From Siderastrea siderea (lineage: Eukaryota > Cnidaria > Anthozoa > Scleractinia > Rhizangiidae), in NCBI GenBank assembly GCA_964030785.1, contig OZ034970.1:18932134-18996133 (forward strand): a stretch of DNA of 64,000 bases, read 5' to 3'. A program made the position numbers and the translations under genes. The notes beneath the pieces were generated by a model. That model had not been told where the DNA came from, ran no database searches, and worked only from the letters and a program-made list of their open reading frames with translations. Each line of letters opens with the position of its first letter. Position 1 is the first letter of the stretch. Positions 31,101 to 45,450 of the stretch are shown here, in pieces.

Positions 31101-34100
31101 TATTCTCCGTTATGAGTGACGGGGGAACTGAATTTTTCAGAAAGTCCCAGAGCCAAGTCATACCTCCTGTTTCACGATGATTTTAATGCCCTTAGTACAT
31201 TCTTCAAGTTTTTACGTGGTCCACGGCAAAACCAATTTTTCTTCGTTATAAGTCTCTAGATAAGTCGATTTTGCAAACATTGGCAGCCACAGGTGAAATC
31301 GCCAGTTTTATGAGGATTTCGATATCGGCAAAACATTCTGTAAGATTAGCCCTGTACGACGCAAGAGGAGTTTTCTCTATGTTGAGTGACGTGAGAACTC
31401 AACTTTGCAAAAAGTGCCGCACAGAGCTCATACCTCCAGTTTTACGATGACTTTTATGTCTTTTGTACATTTTAAAAGTTTGAATTTTGTACGACGCCCC
31501 ACCAGTATTCTCGTGAGAACTCATCTCTTAAGAAAGTGCCGGAAACAACGTCTACCTCATGTTTTACGATGATTTTGATGACTCCTGTAGATTTTGCATG
31601 TGTAAGTCTTGTTGGACTTACCACCAGTATTCTCCGTAATAAGTGACAGAGAAACTGAATTTTTCAGAAAGTGTCGGAGACAGGTTATATACCTTCTGTT
31701 TCACGATGATTTTAATGTCCTTAGTGCATTCTTCAAGTTTCAGCCTGGTACGACAAGAAAACAATTTTCTTCATTATGAGTCACTGATAGCTCGATTTTT
31801 TAAAAGTTGCCAGCTACTGCTGAAATCGTCGCTTATACGAGGATTTCGATATCGGCAGTCGTTCTGCACGTTTACGCCCTGTACGACCCAAGACGAGTCT
31901 TCTCCATCATGACTGACGTCAGAACTTAACTCTTCAACAAGTGCCGGAGACAACTTATACCTTCTGTCTTACGATGACTCTTATGCCCTATTCTTCGTCA
32001 TGAGTGACGTGAGAAGTCATTATTTAAGAAAGTGCCAGAAGTAACTTCTACCTACTGTCTTACGATGACTTTGATGACTCCTGTACATTTTGAATATTTA
32101 TGTCTTGTTGGGAACTGAATTTTTCAGAAAGTGCCTGAGCGAAATCATACCTTCTGTTTCACGATGATTTGAATGTCCTTAGTGCATTCTTACACTTTCA
32201 GCCTGGTGCGACATAAAACCAATTTTCTTCATCATGAGTCACTGATAACTCGATTTTTCAAAAGTTGCCAGGCACAGCCTAAAGCACCGCTTATATGAGG
32301 ATTTCCATATCGGCAGTCGTTCTGCAAGTTTACGCCCTGTACGACCCAAGACGAGTTTTCTCTATCATGAGTGACGTGAAAACTCAACTTTTTAGAAAGT
32401 GCCAGAGGCAACTTGTGCCTCCTGTTTTACGATGACTCTTATGTGTTTTGTACATTCTCCAAAGTTTGAGTCTTGTATGACGCCCAACTAGCATTCTCCC
32501 TTATGAGTGATGCCAGAACTCAACTTTTCAGAAAGCGCTGGAGACAACTCATACCTCCTGGCTTTGCGATGACTTTTACGTCTCTTTTACATTCTGTAAG
32601 TTTCAGTCTTGTACGATGCCCAACCAGTATTCTCCGTTTCGAGTGACGTGAGAACTCACCTTTCAAGAAAGTGCCGGAGACAAGTCATACCTCCTGGTTT
32701 GGGATGATTTTGATGACTCCTGTACATTCTGCAACTTTAGGTCTTCTGCGAAGTACAACTAGTATTTTTCCTTTTGACTGACGGGAGAACCTAATTTTGG
32801 AGAAAGTGCCGGAGACAAGTCATACCTTCTGTTTCACGATTATTTTAACGCCCTTAGTATATTCTTCAAGTTTCTGCATGGTATGACGCAAAACCAATTT
32901 TCTTCACTATAAGTCACTAGATAAGTCGAGTTTGCAAAAGTTGTCAGCCACACCTTAAATCGCCAGTTTTTTACGGATTTCGATATCGGCAGTACGATCT
33001 GTAAGGTTACCCCCTTTACGACGCAAGACGAGTTTTCTCTATCATGAGTGACATGACAACTCAACTCTTCAGAAAGTGCCAGAGACCTACTTCCTGCCGT
33101 ACCTCCTGTTTTACGATGACTCTTACGTCTTTTGTACATTCTTCAAGTTTGAGTCGTACGACGCCCAACTAGTATTCTCCGTTATGAGTGATGTCAGAAC
33201 TCAACTTTTCAGAAAGTGCCAGAGACAGCTCATGCCTCCTGTTTTACAACGACGTTTATGTCTCTTGTAACATTTTTGAAGGTTGAGTCTTGTACGACGC
33301 CCAACCAGTATTCTCTGTCATGAGTGAAGTGAGATCCCATCTCTTAAGAAAGTGCCGGAAACAACTTCTATGTCATGACTTTGATGACTCCTGTACATTT
33401 TGCATGTTTAAGTCTTGTTGGACTTACAACCAGTATTTTCCGTTATGAGTGACAGGGGAACTGAATTTTTCATTTTTTCATTTTGATGACTCCTGTAGAT
33501 TTTGCATGTGTAAGTCTTGTTGGACTTACCACCAGTATTCTCCGTAATAAGTGACAGAGAAACTGAATTTTTCAGCAAGTGCCTGAGGCAAGTCATATAC
33601 CTCCTGTTTCACGATGATTTTTTTGTCCTTAGTCCATTTTTTAAGTTTCAGCCTGGTACGACACAAAACCAATTTTCTTCATTATGAGTCACTCATAACT
33701 CGATTTTTCAAAAGTTGCCAGGCACAGCATAAATCGCTGCTTATATGAGGACTTCGATATCGGCATTCGTTCTGCAAGTTTACGCCCTGTACGACCCAGG
33801 ACGAGTTTTCTCTATCATGAGTGACGTGAGAACTCAACTTTTTAGAAAGTGCCAGAGACAACTCATACCTTCTGTCTTACGATGACTCTTATGTGTTTTG
33901 TACATTCTCCAAGTTTGAATCTTGTACAACGACAAATCAGTATTCTCCGTTATGAGTGACGCTAGAATCAACTTTTGACAAAGTGCCAGAGCCATTGCAT
34001 TCTTCCTGTTTTACAATGACTCATGTCTCTTCTCCATTTTGTACGTTTGAGCCTTGTACGACGCACAACCAGTATTCTCCGTCATGAGTGACGTGAGAAC

Positions 34101-34439
34101 TCATCTCTTAAGAAAGTGCTCGAAACAACTTCTACCTCCTGTTTTGCGATGATTTTGATGACTCCTGTACATTCTGTAAGTTTAAGTCTTGTAGGACGCA
34201 CCACCAGTATTTTTTGTTTTGAATGACCCGAGAGCCCAATTTTGGAGAAAGTGCCCGAAACAACTCATACCTCCTGGTTTGCAATGACTTTGATCACTCT
34301 TGTACATTCTGCAAGTTTGAGTCTTGTACGACGCCTAACCAGTATTGTCCATCATGAGTGACGTGAGAACTTATCAATTAAGAAAGTGGCGGAAACAACT
34401 CCTACGATGATTTTGATGTCTTTTGTGCATTCTGTAAGT

Positions 34440-36700
34440 TTCAGTCTTGTACGAAGCACAAACAGTATTCTCCGTTATGACTGACGGGAGAACCCAATTT
34501 TTGAGAAAGTCCTGGAGATAAGTAAAATTTCCTTTTTTTACCTTGATTTTAATGCAATTAGCATGTTTTCTTCAGTTTTAGCTTGGTACGACGCAAAACG
34601 AGTTATCTTTATTACGAGTCACTGGATAACTCAATTTTGCAAAAGTTGCCAGGCAAAGCTTAATTGCTGGTCGTATGAGGATTTCGATATCAGCAGTACA
34701 TTCTGCAAGGTTGCAAGGTTACACCCTATACGACGCAAGACGAGTTTTCTCCATGATAAGTAACGCGAGAACTCAACTTTTCTGAAAGTGCCGAAGACAA
34801 CTTATACCTCTTCTTTTTCGATCAGTTATGTCTTTTGTACATTCTGCAAGTTTGAATCTTGTACGACGCCCAACCAGTATTCTCCGTTATGGGTGACGCG
34901 AGAACCAACTTTTGAGAAAGTGCCAGAGACATTTCGTACTTCCCCTTTTACAATGACTCATGTCTTTTGTACATTCTGCACGTTTGAGTCTTGTACGACG
35001 CCCAACCATTATTCTCCGTTATGAGTAACGTGACAGCTCAACTTTTCACAAAGAGCACGAGACAACTCATACGTCGTGTTTTACAATAACTTTTAATCAT
35101 CTTGTACATTCTGCAAGTATTAGAGTTGTACGACACCCACCCAGTATTCCCTGTTATTAGTCAATTGAGAACTCAACTTTGAAGAAAGTGTCGGAGACAA
35201 CTCATACCTCCTGTTTTACGATTACTGTTATGCCTTGTTTATTCCGGAAGTTTGAGTCTTGATGCCCAACCAGTTTTCTCCGTTATGAGTGACGTGAGAA
35301 GTCAACGTTTAAGAAAGAGCTAGAGACAACTTATATCTCCTGTTTTACGATGATTTCAATGACATCGGAGACAAGTCATACCTCCTGGTTAACGATAACG
35401 TCTGTGTGGTCTGTACATTCTGCAAGTTGGAGTCTTGCAGTAGGCCCTATTAGTATTATCCGTTATGAGTGACCTAAGAACTCACCTTTCCAGAAAGTGC
35501 CGGAGACAACTCATACCTCGTGTTTTACGATAATTTTTTTGACTCCTGTACATTCTGTAAGCGTAATTCTTGTAGGATGCACAACCACTGTTTTCCGTTA
35601 TGAGTAACGGGAGAAACCATTTTTTGAGAAAGTACCGGAGACAAGTCATACCTCCTGTTTCACAATGATTTTAATGCCCCTTGTAGGTCCTTCAAGTATC
35701 AGCCTGGTACGATGCAAAACGAATTCTCTAGATTATGAGTCACTGGATAACTCGATTTTTCAAAAGTTGCCAGGCACAGCTTAAATCGCCGGTTTTTTGA
35801 GGATTTCGATATCGGCAGTACATTCTGTAAGGTTACGCCCTGTACCACGCAAGACGAGTTCTCTCTATCATGAGTGACGTGAGAACTTAACTTTTCAGAA
35901 AGTGCCAGAGACAACTCATAGCTCCTGTTTTACGATGAATCATGTCTTTTGTACATTTTTTAAGTTTGAGTCTTGTGCGACGCCCAACCAGTGTTCACCG
36001 TTACGAGTGACACGAGAATCACCTTTTGAGAAGGTGGCGGAAATATTGCATACTTCCTGTTTCACAATGCCGCATGTCTTTTGTACATTTTGCAAGTTTG
36101 AGCCTTGTACGACGCCCAACCAGTATTCTCCGTCATAAGTGACATGAGAACTCATCTTTTAAGAAAGCCCAGGAAGAACTCCTACCTCCTATTTTGCGAT
36201 AATTTTGATGGGTAATGTACATTCTGCAAGTTTAAGTGTTGTAGGATGCACACCCAGTATTTTTCGTTTTTACTGACCCGAGAGCCCAATATTGGAGAAA
36301 GTGCCGGAAACAACTCGTACCTCCTGGTTTGCGATGACTGTGATGACTGTTGCACATTCTGCAAGTTTGAGTCTTGTACGACGCCGAACCAGCCTTCTCG
36401 GTTATGAGTGACGTGTCAAGTTCTTTTTTTCAGAAATTGTTGGAGACAGCACATACTTCCTGTTTTACGATAATTTTTGTCTTTTGTGCATTCTTTAAGT
36501 TTGAGTCTTGTAAGACGCACAACCAGTATTCTCTGTTATGACATTTCATACATTCTGCAAGTTTGAATGTTGTACGACGCCCAACCAGTATTCTCCGTTA
36601 TGAGTAATGCGAGAAACAACTTTTGAGAATGCGCTGGGGACATTTCATACTTCTTGTTTTACAATGACTCATGTGTTTTGTGCATTCTGCATGTTTGACT
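34440..36700. repeat. Segmental duplication within the satellite, copy 1 (partner about 40210-42240)
   Basis: Rare variants occur in the same order in both places: GAGAAAGTCCTGGAGATAA with AATGCAATTAGCATG, CTTGCAGTAGGCCCTATTAG, ATGCCCCTTGTAGGTCCTTC, and GTTATGACATTTCATACATT. The offset shrinks from about 5.78 to 5.50 kb along the way, so indels followed duplication. Confidence 0.75.
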
Positions 36701-39700
36701 CTTGTACGACCCCCAACCAGTATTGCCCGTCATCAGTGACGTGGGAACTTATTAATTAAGAAAGTGCCGGAAACAACTCCTACTTCCTGTTTTACGATGA
36801 TTTTGATGTCTTTTGTGCATTCTGTAAGTTTCAGTCTTGTAGGACACACAACCAGTATTTTTCGTTTAGACTGACCCGAGAACCCAATTTTGAAGAAAGT
36901 GCCAAAAACAACTCATACCTCCTGGTTTGCGATGACCTTGATTGACTCTTGTCCATTCTGCAAGTTTCAGTCTTGTGCGACGCCCAAGCAGTATTCTTCG
37001 TTATGAGTGACGTGGGAAGTCATTTTTTCAGAAATTGTCGGAGAGAACTAATGCTTCCTGTTTTAGGATAATTTTTACGTCTTTTGCGCATTCTGTAAGT
37101 TTGAGTCTTATACGACGTCCAACCAGTACTGTCTGTCATGAGTGACGTGAGAACTTATCAATTAAGAAAGTGCCGGAAACAACTCCTACCCCCTGTTTTA
37201 TGATGGTTTTCATGTCTTTTGGGCATTCTGTAAATTTGAGTCTTTTAAGACGCATAAGCAGTATTCTCCGTTATGATTAATGGGAGAACCCAACTTTTGA
37301 GAAAGTCCTGGAGATAAGTCATATTTCCTTTTTTATGTCAATTTTAATGCAATTAGCATATTCTTCAAGTTTCAGCCTGGTATGACACAAACCCAATTTT
37401 CTACATTATGAGTCACTGGATTACTCTATTTTTCCAAAGTTGCCAGGCACAGCTGAAATCGCCGCTTATAAGAGGATTTCGATATCGGAAGTTGTTCTGC
37501 AAGTTTACGTCCTGTTTGACTCAAGACGAGTTTTCTCCGTCATTAGTGACGTCAGAACATAGCTCTTCAAAAAGTGCCGGATGCAACGTATACGTCCTGG
37601 TTTACGATTGCTGTTATGTCCTTTGTACATTCTGCAAGTTTGAGTCATGTACGACGCCCAACCAGTATTCTCCGTTATGAGTAAGGTGAGAACTCAACTT
37701 TTTAGAAACTGCCAGAGACATTTCATACCTCGTGTTTTACGATGAATTTTATTATGTATGTTCTACATTCTGGAAGTTTAGTCTTGTACGACGCCCAACC
37801 AGTATTCCCCGTGATGAGTGACGTGAGAACTTAAATTTTCAGAAGGTGCTGGAGACAACTCATACCTCGTGGTTTACGATAGCTTTTATGACTCCTGTAC
37901 ATTCTGCAAGCTTACGTCTTGTACGACGCACATCCAGTGTTCTCCGTTATGTTTAACAGGAGAACTTAATTTTTTTGAGAAGATGCCGGAGACAAGTCAT
38001 ATGTCCTTTTTTTTTATGATTTTAATGCCCTTAGTACATTCTTCACGTATCAGCCTTGTACGATGGAAAACGAATTCTTTTCAAAAGTTGCCAGGCACAG
38101 CTTTAATCGCCTTTTTTGGAGGATTTCGATATCGCCACTACATTGTGTAAGGTTACACCCTTTACGACGCAAGACGAGTTTTCTCTATCATAAGTGACGT
38201 GAGAACTCAACTTTTTAGAAAGTGCCAGAAACAACTCATACGTACAGTTTTACGATGACTTTTATATCTTTTGTACATTCTGCAAGTTTTAATCTTGTAC
38301 GACGCCCAACCAGTGTCCTCCGTTATGAGTGACGCGAGAATCAACTTTTGAGTAAGTGCCGGAGACAACTCATACCTCCTGTTTTACGATCTCTTATGTC
38401 CTTTGTACATTCTGCAAGTTTGAGTCTTGTACGGCGCCCAACCAGTATTCTCCGTTATGAGTGACGTGAAATGACGTGAAAGCTCCCCTTTTCAGAAAGT
38501 GCCGGAGACAACTCATACCTCCTGTTTTACGATGAATTTGATGCCTTTTGTATATTCTGCAAGTTTGAATCTTGTAAGACGCCCAAGAAGTAGTCTCTGT
38601 TATGAGTTACGCGAGAATCAACTTTTGACAAAGTACTAGAGACATTTCATACTTCCATTTATACGATGGCTCATGTCTTTTGTACATTCTGCTCGTTTGA
38701 GTCTTGTACGACCCCCAACCAGTATACTTCGTTGCGAGTGACGTGAGAACTCATCTTTCAAGAAGGTGCCAGAAACAACTTCTACCTCATGTTTTACGAT
38801 GATTTTAATGACTCCTGTGCATTTTCCACGTTTAAGTCTTGCTGGACTTACAACCAGTGTTTTCCATTATGAGTGACAGGGGGACTGAATTTTTCAGAAA
38901 GTGAATAAGCCAAGTGATATCTTCTGTTTCACAATGATTTTAATGTGCTTAGTGCATTTTTCAAGTTTCAGTCTGGTACGACACAAAACCAGTTTTCTTC
39001 ATTATGAGTCACTGATAACTCGATTGTTCAAAAGTTGCCAGGCACAGCTGAAATCGCCGCTTATATGAGGATTTCGATATCGGAAGTCGTTCTGCAAGTT
39101 TACGCCCTGTACGACCCAAGACGAGTTTTCTCCGTCATTAGTGACGTGAGAACTTAACTCTTCAAAAAGTGCCGGATCCAAATTATATCTCCTGGTTTAC
39201 GATCGCTCTTATGTCCTTTGTACATTCTGCAAGTTTGATTCATGTACGACGCCCAACCAGTATTCTCCGTTATGAGTGACGTGAGAACTCAACTTTTCAG
39301 AAAGTGCTGAAGACAACTCATACCTCGTGGTTTACGATAAAATTTATGATTCCTGTAAATTCTGCAAGGTAGAGTCTCGCATGACGCACACCTAGTGTTC
39401 TCCGTTTTGACTAACAGGAGAACTTATTTTTTTAGAAAGTGCCGGAGATAAGTCATACCTCCTTTTTCACGATAATTTTCATGCCCTTAGTACATTCTTC
39501 ACGTATTAGCCTTGTACGATACAAAACGAATTCTTTTCATTATGAGTCACTGGATAACTCGATTTTTCACAAGTTGCTAGGCAGAGCTTAAATCGCTGGT
39601 TTTTTGAGGATTTCGATATCGGCAGTACATTCTGTACGGTTAAGCCCTGTACGACGCAAGACGAGTTTTCTCTATCATGAGTGACGTCAGAATTCAACTT

Positions 39701-40209
39701 CTCAGAAAGTGCCAGAGACAACTCATAGCTCCTGTTTTACAATGAGTCATGTGTTTTGTACATTCTCCAAGTTTGAGTCTTGTACGAAGCCCAACTAGTA
39801 TTCTCTGTTATAAGTGAAGTGAATACTCAATTTTTCAGAAAGTCTTGAAAACAACTCATACTTCCTGTCTTGCGACGACTTTTATGTCTCTTGTACATTC
39901 TCGAAGTTTGAGTCGTCTACAACGCCCAACCAGTATTTTACGTTACGAGTGACGCTAGAATGAACTTTTGAGAAAGTGCCACAGTACATTCTGCAAGTTT
40001 GAGTCTTGTACGACGCCCAACAAGTATTCTCCGTTATAAGTAACGTGGGAAATCATTTTTTTAACAAATTGTCGCAGACAACTCATACTTCGTGTTTTAC
40101 GATAATTTTTGTCTTTAGTGCATTCTGCAAGTTTAAGTCTTGTACGACGACTAACCAGTATTGTCCATCATGTACGATGATTTTGATGTCTTTTGTGCAT
40201 TCTGCAAGT

Positions 40210-42240
40210 TTCAGTCTTGTACGACGCACAACCAGTATTCTCCGTTGTGACTGACGGGAGAACCCAATTTTTGAGAAAGTCCTGGAGATAAATAAAATTT
40301 CCTTTTTTACCTTGATTTTAATGCAATTAGCATGTTTTTTAAGGTTTAGCTTGGTACGACGAAAAACGAATTATCTTTAGTACGAGTCACTGGATAACTG
40401 GATTTTTCACAAGTTGCTAGGCGGAGCTTAAATCGCTGGTTTTTTGAGGATTTCGATATCGCCAGTACATTCTGCAAGGTTACGCCCTATATGACGCAAG
40501 ACGAGTTTTCTCCATGATAAGTGACGCGAGAACTCAACTTTGCCGAAAGTGCCAAAGACAACTTATACCTCCTCTTTTATACCTACCTCTCCTTCAAACT
40601 CTGCAAGTTTGAATCTTGTACGACGCCTAACCAGTATCTCCGTTATGAGTGACGCGAGAATCAACTTTTGAGAAAGTGCCAGAGACATTTCATACTTCCC
40701 GTTTTACAATGAGATGTCTTTTGTACATTCTGTACGTTTGAGTCTTGTACGACGCCCAACCAGTATTCTCCGTTACGAGTAACGTGACAACTCAACTTTT
40801 CACAAAGAGCCCGAGACAACTCATACGTCGTGGTTTACAATGACTTTTATGTATCTTGTACATTCTGGAAGTTTGAGTCTTGTACGATGCCCAACCAGTT
40901 TTCTTCATTATGAGTGACGTGAGAAGTCAACTTTTAAGAAAGTGCTAGGGACAACTTATATCTCCTGTTTACGATGTTTTCGATCACTCCGGAGACAAGT
41001 CATACCTCCTGTTTTACGATAACGTTTGTGTCTTTTGTACATTCTGCAAGTTGGAGTCTTGCAGTAGGCCCTATTAGTATTATCCGTTATGAGTGACCTA
41101 ACAATTCACCTTTGCAGAAAGTGCCGGAGACAACTCATACCTCGTGGTTTACGATAATTTTTTGGACTCCTGTACATTCTGCAAGCTTAATTCTTGTAGG
41201 GTGCACAACCTCTGTTCTCCGTTATGAGTAATGGGAGAAACCATTTTTTGAGAAAGTGCTGGAGACAAGTCATACCTCCTTTTTCACGATGATTTTAATG
41301 CCCCTTGTAGGTCCTTCAAGTATCAGCCTGGTACAATGCAAAACGAATTCTCTTCATTATGGGTCACTGGATAACTCGATTTTTCAAAAGTTGCCAGGCA
41401 CAGCTTAAATCGCCGGTTTTTTGAGGATTTCGATATCGGCAGTACATTCTGTAAGGTTACGCCCTGTACGACGCAAGACGAGTTTTCTCTATCATGAGTG
41501 ACGTGAGAACTTAACTTTTCAGAAAGTGCCAGAGACAACTCATAGCTCCTGTTTTACGATGAATCATGTCTTTTGTACATTCTCCAAGTTTGAGTCTCGT
41601 ACGACGCCCAACTAGTATTCTCTGTTATGAGTGAGGTGAATGCTCAGCTTTTCAGAAGGTCCTGAAAACAACTCATACTTCCTGTTTTACGATGACTTTT
41701 ATGTCTCTTGTACATTTTACAAGTTTGAGCCTTGTACGACGCCCAACCAGTATTCTCTGTCATAAGTGACATGAGAACTCATCTTTTAAGAAAGCCCAGA
41801 AAGAACTCCTACCTCCTGTTTTGCGATGACTTTGCTGACTGTTGCACATTCTGCAGGTTTGAGTCTTGTACGACGCCGAACCAGCCTTCTCCGTTATGAG
41901 TGACGTGTCAAGTTCTTTTTTTTTTTCAGAAATTGTCGGGGACAGCACATACTTCCTGTTTTACGATAGTTTTTATGTCTTTTGTGCATTCTATAAGTTT
42001 GAGTCTTGTAGGACGCACAACCAGTATCCTCTGTTATGACATTTCATACATTCTGCAAGTTTGAATGTTGTACGACGCCCAACCAGTATTCTCCGTTATG
42101 AGTGACGCGAGAATCAACTTTTAAGAATGCGCTGGAGACATTTGATACTTCGTGTTTTACAATGACTGATGTGTTTTTTACATTCTGCAAGTTTGACTCT
42201 TGTACGACGCCCAACCAGTATTGCCCGTCATCAGTGACGT
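40210..42240. repeat. Segmental duplication within the satellite, copy 2
   Basis: Partner of 34440-36700, with the same rare monomer variants in the same order. Confidence 0.75.
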
Positions 42241-44403
42241 GAGAACTTATCAATTAAGAAAGTGCCGGAAACAACTCCTACTTCCTGTTTTACGATGATT
42301 TTGGTGTCTTTTGTGCATTCTGTAAGTTTCAGTCTTGTACGACGCACAACCAGTATTCTATGTTATGACTGACGTGAGAACCCAATTTTTGAGAAAGTCC
42401 TGGAGATAAGTCAAATTTCTTTTTTTTACGTTAATTTTAATGGAATTAGCATATTCTTTAAGATTTAGCTTGGTACGGCGCAAAACGAATTATCTTCATT
42501 ACGAGTCACTGGATAACTCGATTTTTCAAAAGTAGCCAGGCACAGCTGAAATCGCCTGTTGTATGAGGATTTCGATATCGGCAGTACATTCTGCAGTCTG
42601 CAATCCTATACGACGCAAGACGATTTTTCTCCATGATAAGTGACGTAAGAACTCAACTTTTCAGAAAGTGCCGAAGACAACTTATACCTCCTGTTTTGCG
42701 ATAACTCATGTCTTTTGGACATTCCGGAACTTGGAATCTTGTACGACGCCCAACCAGTATTCTCCGTCATGAGTGACGCGAGAATCAACTTTTGAGAAAC
42801 AGCCAGAGACATTTCATACTTCCTGTTTTACGATGACTCTTATGTGTTTTGTACATTCTGCACGTTTGAGTCTTGTACGACGCCCAACCAGTGTTCTCCG
42901 TCATGAGTGTTGGAGAACTCACCTTTTAAGAAGGTCACGGAAAGAACTCATACCTCCTGTTTTCCGATGATTTTGATGACTCCTGTACATTTTCCGAGTT
43001 TCAGTCTTGTTAAATGCACAGCCAGTATTCTCCGTTATGAGGATGGGGGAACTGAATTTTTCAGAAAGTGCCTGAGAGAAGTCATATCTGTTTCACGATG
43101 ATTTTAATGTTCTTAGTGCATTCTTCAAGTTTAGCCCTGGTACGACACAAAACCAATTTTCATCATTATGAGTCACTGGATAACTCCATTTTTCAAAAGT
43201 TGCCAGGCACAACTGATATCGTCGCTTATATGAAGATTTTGCACGTTTACGCCTTGTACGACCCAAGACGAGTTTTCTTCGTAATGAGTGACGTGAGAAC
43301 TTAACTCTTCAAAAACTGCCGGAGAAAACTTATTAACGTATTATGACCCAAGACGAGTTTTCTCTGTCATGAGTGACGTGAAAACTTAAGAGGCATTCCG
43401 TGTAAAAACCGACCGGTCAATTTTCGATGGAAAATAGATTTCTTTCATTTTCTGTGCAGAAGTATAGCATGATAATCAAAGTACAAAAATCGCATTTGTT
43501 TGGCTTCATTTGATTTTCTACTTGTTTTAGGCCGATAGTTGCGATGCGACCTGTGAACAAGGAAATCCTTCGACCGGACCCGCGATTTTCACATTAAACT
43601 CGCGATAGCATGAATCAACACAGAGTTGACAAAAGCAGCTTATATTTACTCGACACCTTAAACAGGCCATGTTTATTATTTTCATTGCTTAAATGACTTG
43701 TTCTGTCTCGTAGGAATTTTGTTGGAATTTTTTTAGTATACCGACCTAAAGACATTACGAACGCCATTGATAAGATTTCTTAAAAGTGGGACCTGACCTA
43801 CAGCTCATTCTCTAATGAGACAATAGATCAAGGTCTGGTCTAAAAGTAACTGTAATTAAATTTGTCGGCACTCTTCATATGGCTATGGAAAAACCTAGAC
43901 AAAGTTCACAAAAACTGCAACATTCACAATTTGACTTAATATGACTCGGTCTATTCAAAGACATTTTGATTTACCTACATTACAACTGAAAGCATTTTAA
44001 ACCCAAGGCGTATTCAAAAATAGACCATAGAACAGCCTTCGAGCAAAACTGGATCAATTTTACCTGAATTGCCTCGGAATTCTTCCAAGCTTTTCGAAGT
44101 TCACATCGATGATCAAGCAGTTTGTTTGTGGCCAGTTTGTTGTCACACCATACTCTACGTGTGGTACAGCAGCATACGGATTGCAGCTTAAAAAGGCCAA
44201 AAGTTCATTGACATGGAGCCATGGAAAATTCTCAAAACATCACGAGAAGGTCGAGCGATTCTTTCATTTATGGTTCATTCAACAAAATGGAAGAAAATAG
44301 ATGAAGATTCTGTGATTTTCCGAAGAATTCTGAAGTTTGCCGACGATTTCCGAAGGTTTCCGAAAAAGAGCCGAAGATGTTTCGATCGTATATCATATAC
44401 ATC

Positions 44404-44466
44404 TCAGAGTCCAGGGTCCAGAGTCCAGTACAGAGGTCCAGAGTCTAGTGCAGAGCCCAGTCCAGA
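44404..44466. repeat. Short tandem repeat of CAGAGTCCAG-like units
   Basis: About six degenerate 8-10 bp units such as CAGAGTCCAG and AGAGGTCCAG in 63 bp. Confidence 0.7.
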
Positions 44467-45334
44467 TTTTAAACTATGCCGTCTTTCTTGCGTGTAGATT
44501 GATTTAAGGCGCCGCTCTTGGCATAAAAAACATTTTAAAGGCCCTAGAACACAATGGCATAGAAGGCAAACATGATTATGTTTACCAAAAATGTCCCGTT
44601 TGCTTGCGATTGCGCTTGTAGCAATGACTACTAAACTGGTCTTCAATTTGATTTCTCGCGTCCTTTCATTGGTTTTTTTTGGTGGCGTTAATGCTGGTGG
44701 AGGTGACAAAGACCAGAAAAATGAAAGTGATAAGAAAACCGGGGTAGAGTGTTTGAGTTGTCACGCAACCTGTCAAACGTGCATAACTTTTTGCATCGAG
44801 TTGGTTATAGCCACTTAAGAAACATTGCAAATTTGAGTGTTGAAGTGAACCATTGATTTTTCTACTGAGTATTGCTCTAGAAAGGAAACGTTAACCCGCT
44901 CGCGATAAAGAAATATATATATATATATATATTTTAGCTGGCTGGTAAAATCAGTTAACATGAACGGTTGCGAATTTTCTCGTACTACTTGTACATGTAT
45001 AAGAAAGCATTCTGTGATTCTGTTAACAGATCGTAAAGAAAATACAGAAATTAAACCACGTATATTTACAACCTGCATGCTAAACCAAAGGTACAAAAAC
45101 AATTGCGAATTTAAAGGACTACATTACATCGTAACCTTTTTTTTTGTCTCGAAATAAAATAGCTAAGTCATGAATTATGGGGTTAAAACGTGCTTTGAGG
45201 AATAGGGAAGACAAAAGCTCCAGTATTTACATTATTCCGTAGACCTCGCCATGCCTCCGTCCACGCCATTCCCTAAAGAGTTCATGCCTTCTGTCATCGC
45301 CGTTCTATTGTCCACTCCATTCCTGTTATTTAGC

Positions 45335-45450
45335 GGGATCATTTGCGGTCCGCTGTGGGGATCATTTGCGGTTCTGGGATCATTTGCGGTCCAATTTGGG
45401 GATCATTTGCGGTCGGGGGTCATTTGCGGTCTCGGGATCATTTGCGGCGC
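45335..45450. repeat. Six copies of GGGATCATTTGCGGTC with variable spacers
   Basis: The 16-mer GGGATCATTTGCGGTC or a one- or two-base variant appears six times in 116 bp, separated by 0-8 bp spacers, all in the same direction. Confidence 0.85.

Larger units (their letters stand above)
28243..43390. repeat. Satellite array, block 5 (15.1 kb)
   Basis: Uninterrupted diverged monomers of 130-136 bp. The monomer type with GAGGATTTCGATATCGGCAG recurs about 18 times (for example 29041, 29877, 30419, 31310, 34680, 37475, 39066, 41424, 42565) at spacings of about 0.45-1.7 kb, many near whole multiples of 135 bp, so types are arranged in irregular higher-order blocks. Recurring minus-strand ORFs of about 71 codons (35699, 39506, 41323) come from the same monomer pair and are not supported as genes. 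Confidence 0.95.

Noticed and set aside
35699..41538. Recurring minus-strand 71-codon ORF (35699, 39506, 41323) as a repeated small gene
   Set aside because: It is the same satellite monomer pair read in one frame. A monomer near 135 bp keeps frames open, and other copies are broken without pattern.
1..43390. CRISPR-like array
   Set aside because: Units are diverged, contiguous satellite monomers in eukaryotic DNA with no unique spacers.
1..43390. TGACGT words in nearly every monomer as CREB/ATF-type regulatory sites
   Set aside because: They are part of the monomer consensus and have no associated gene. A regulatory role would be speculation.
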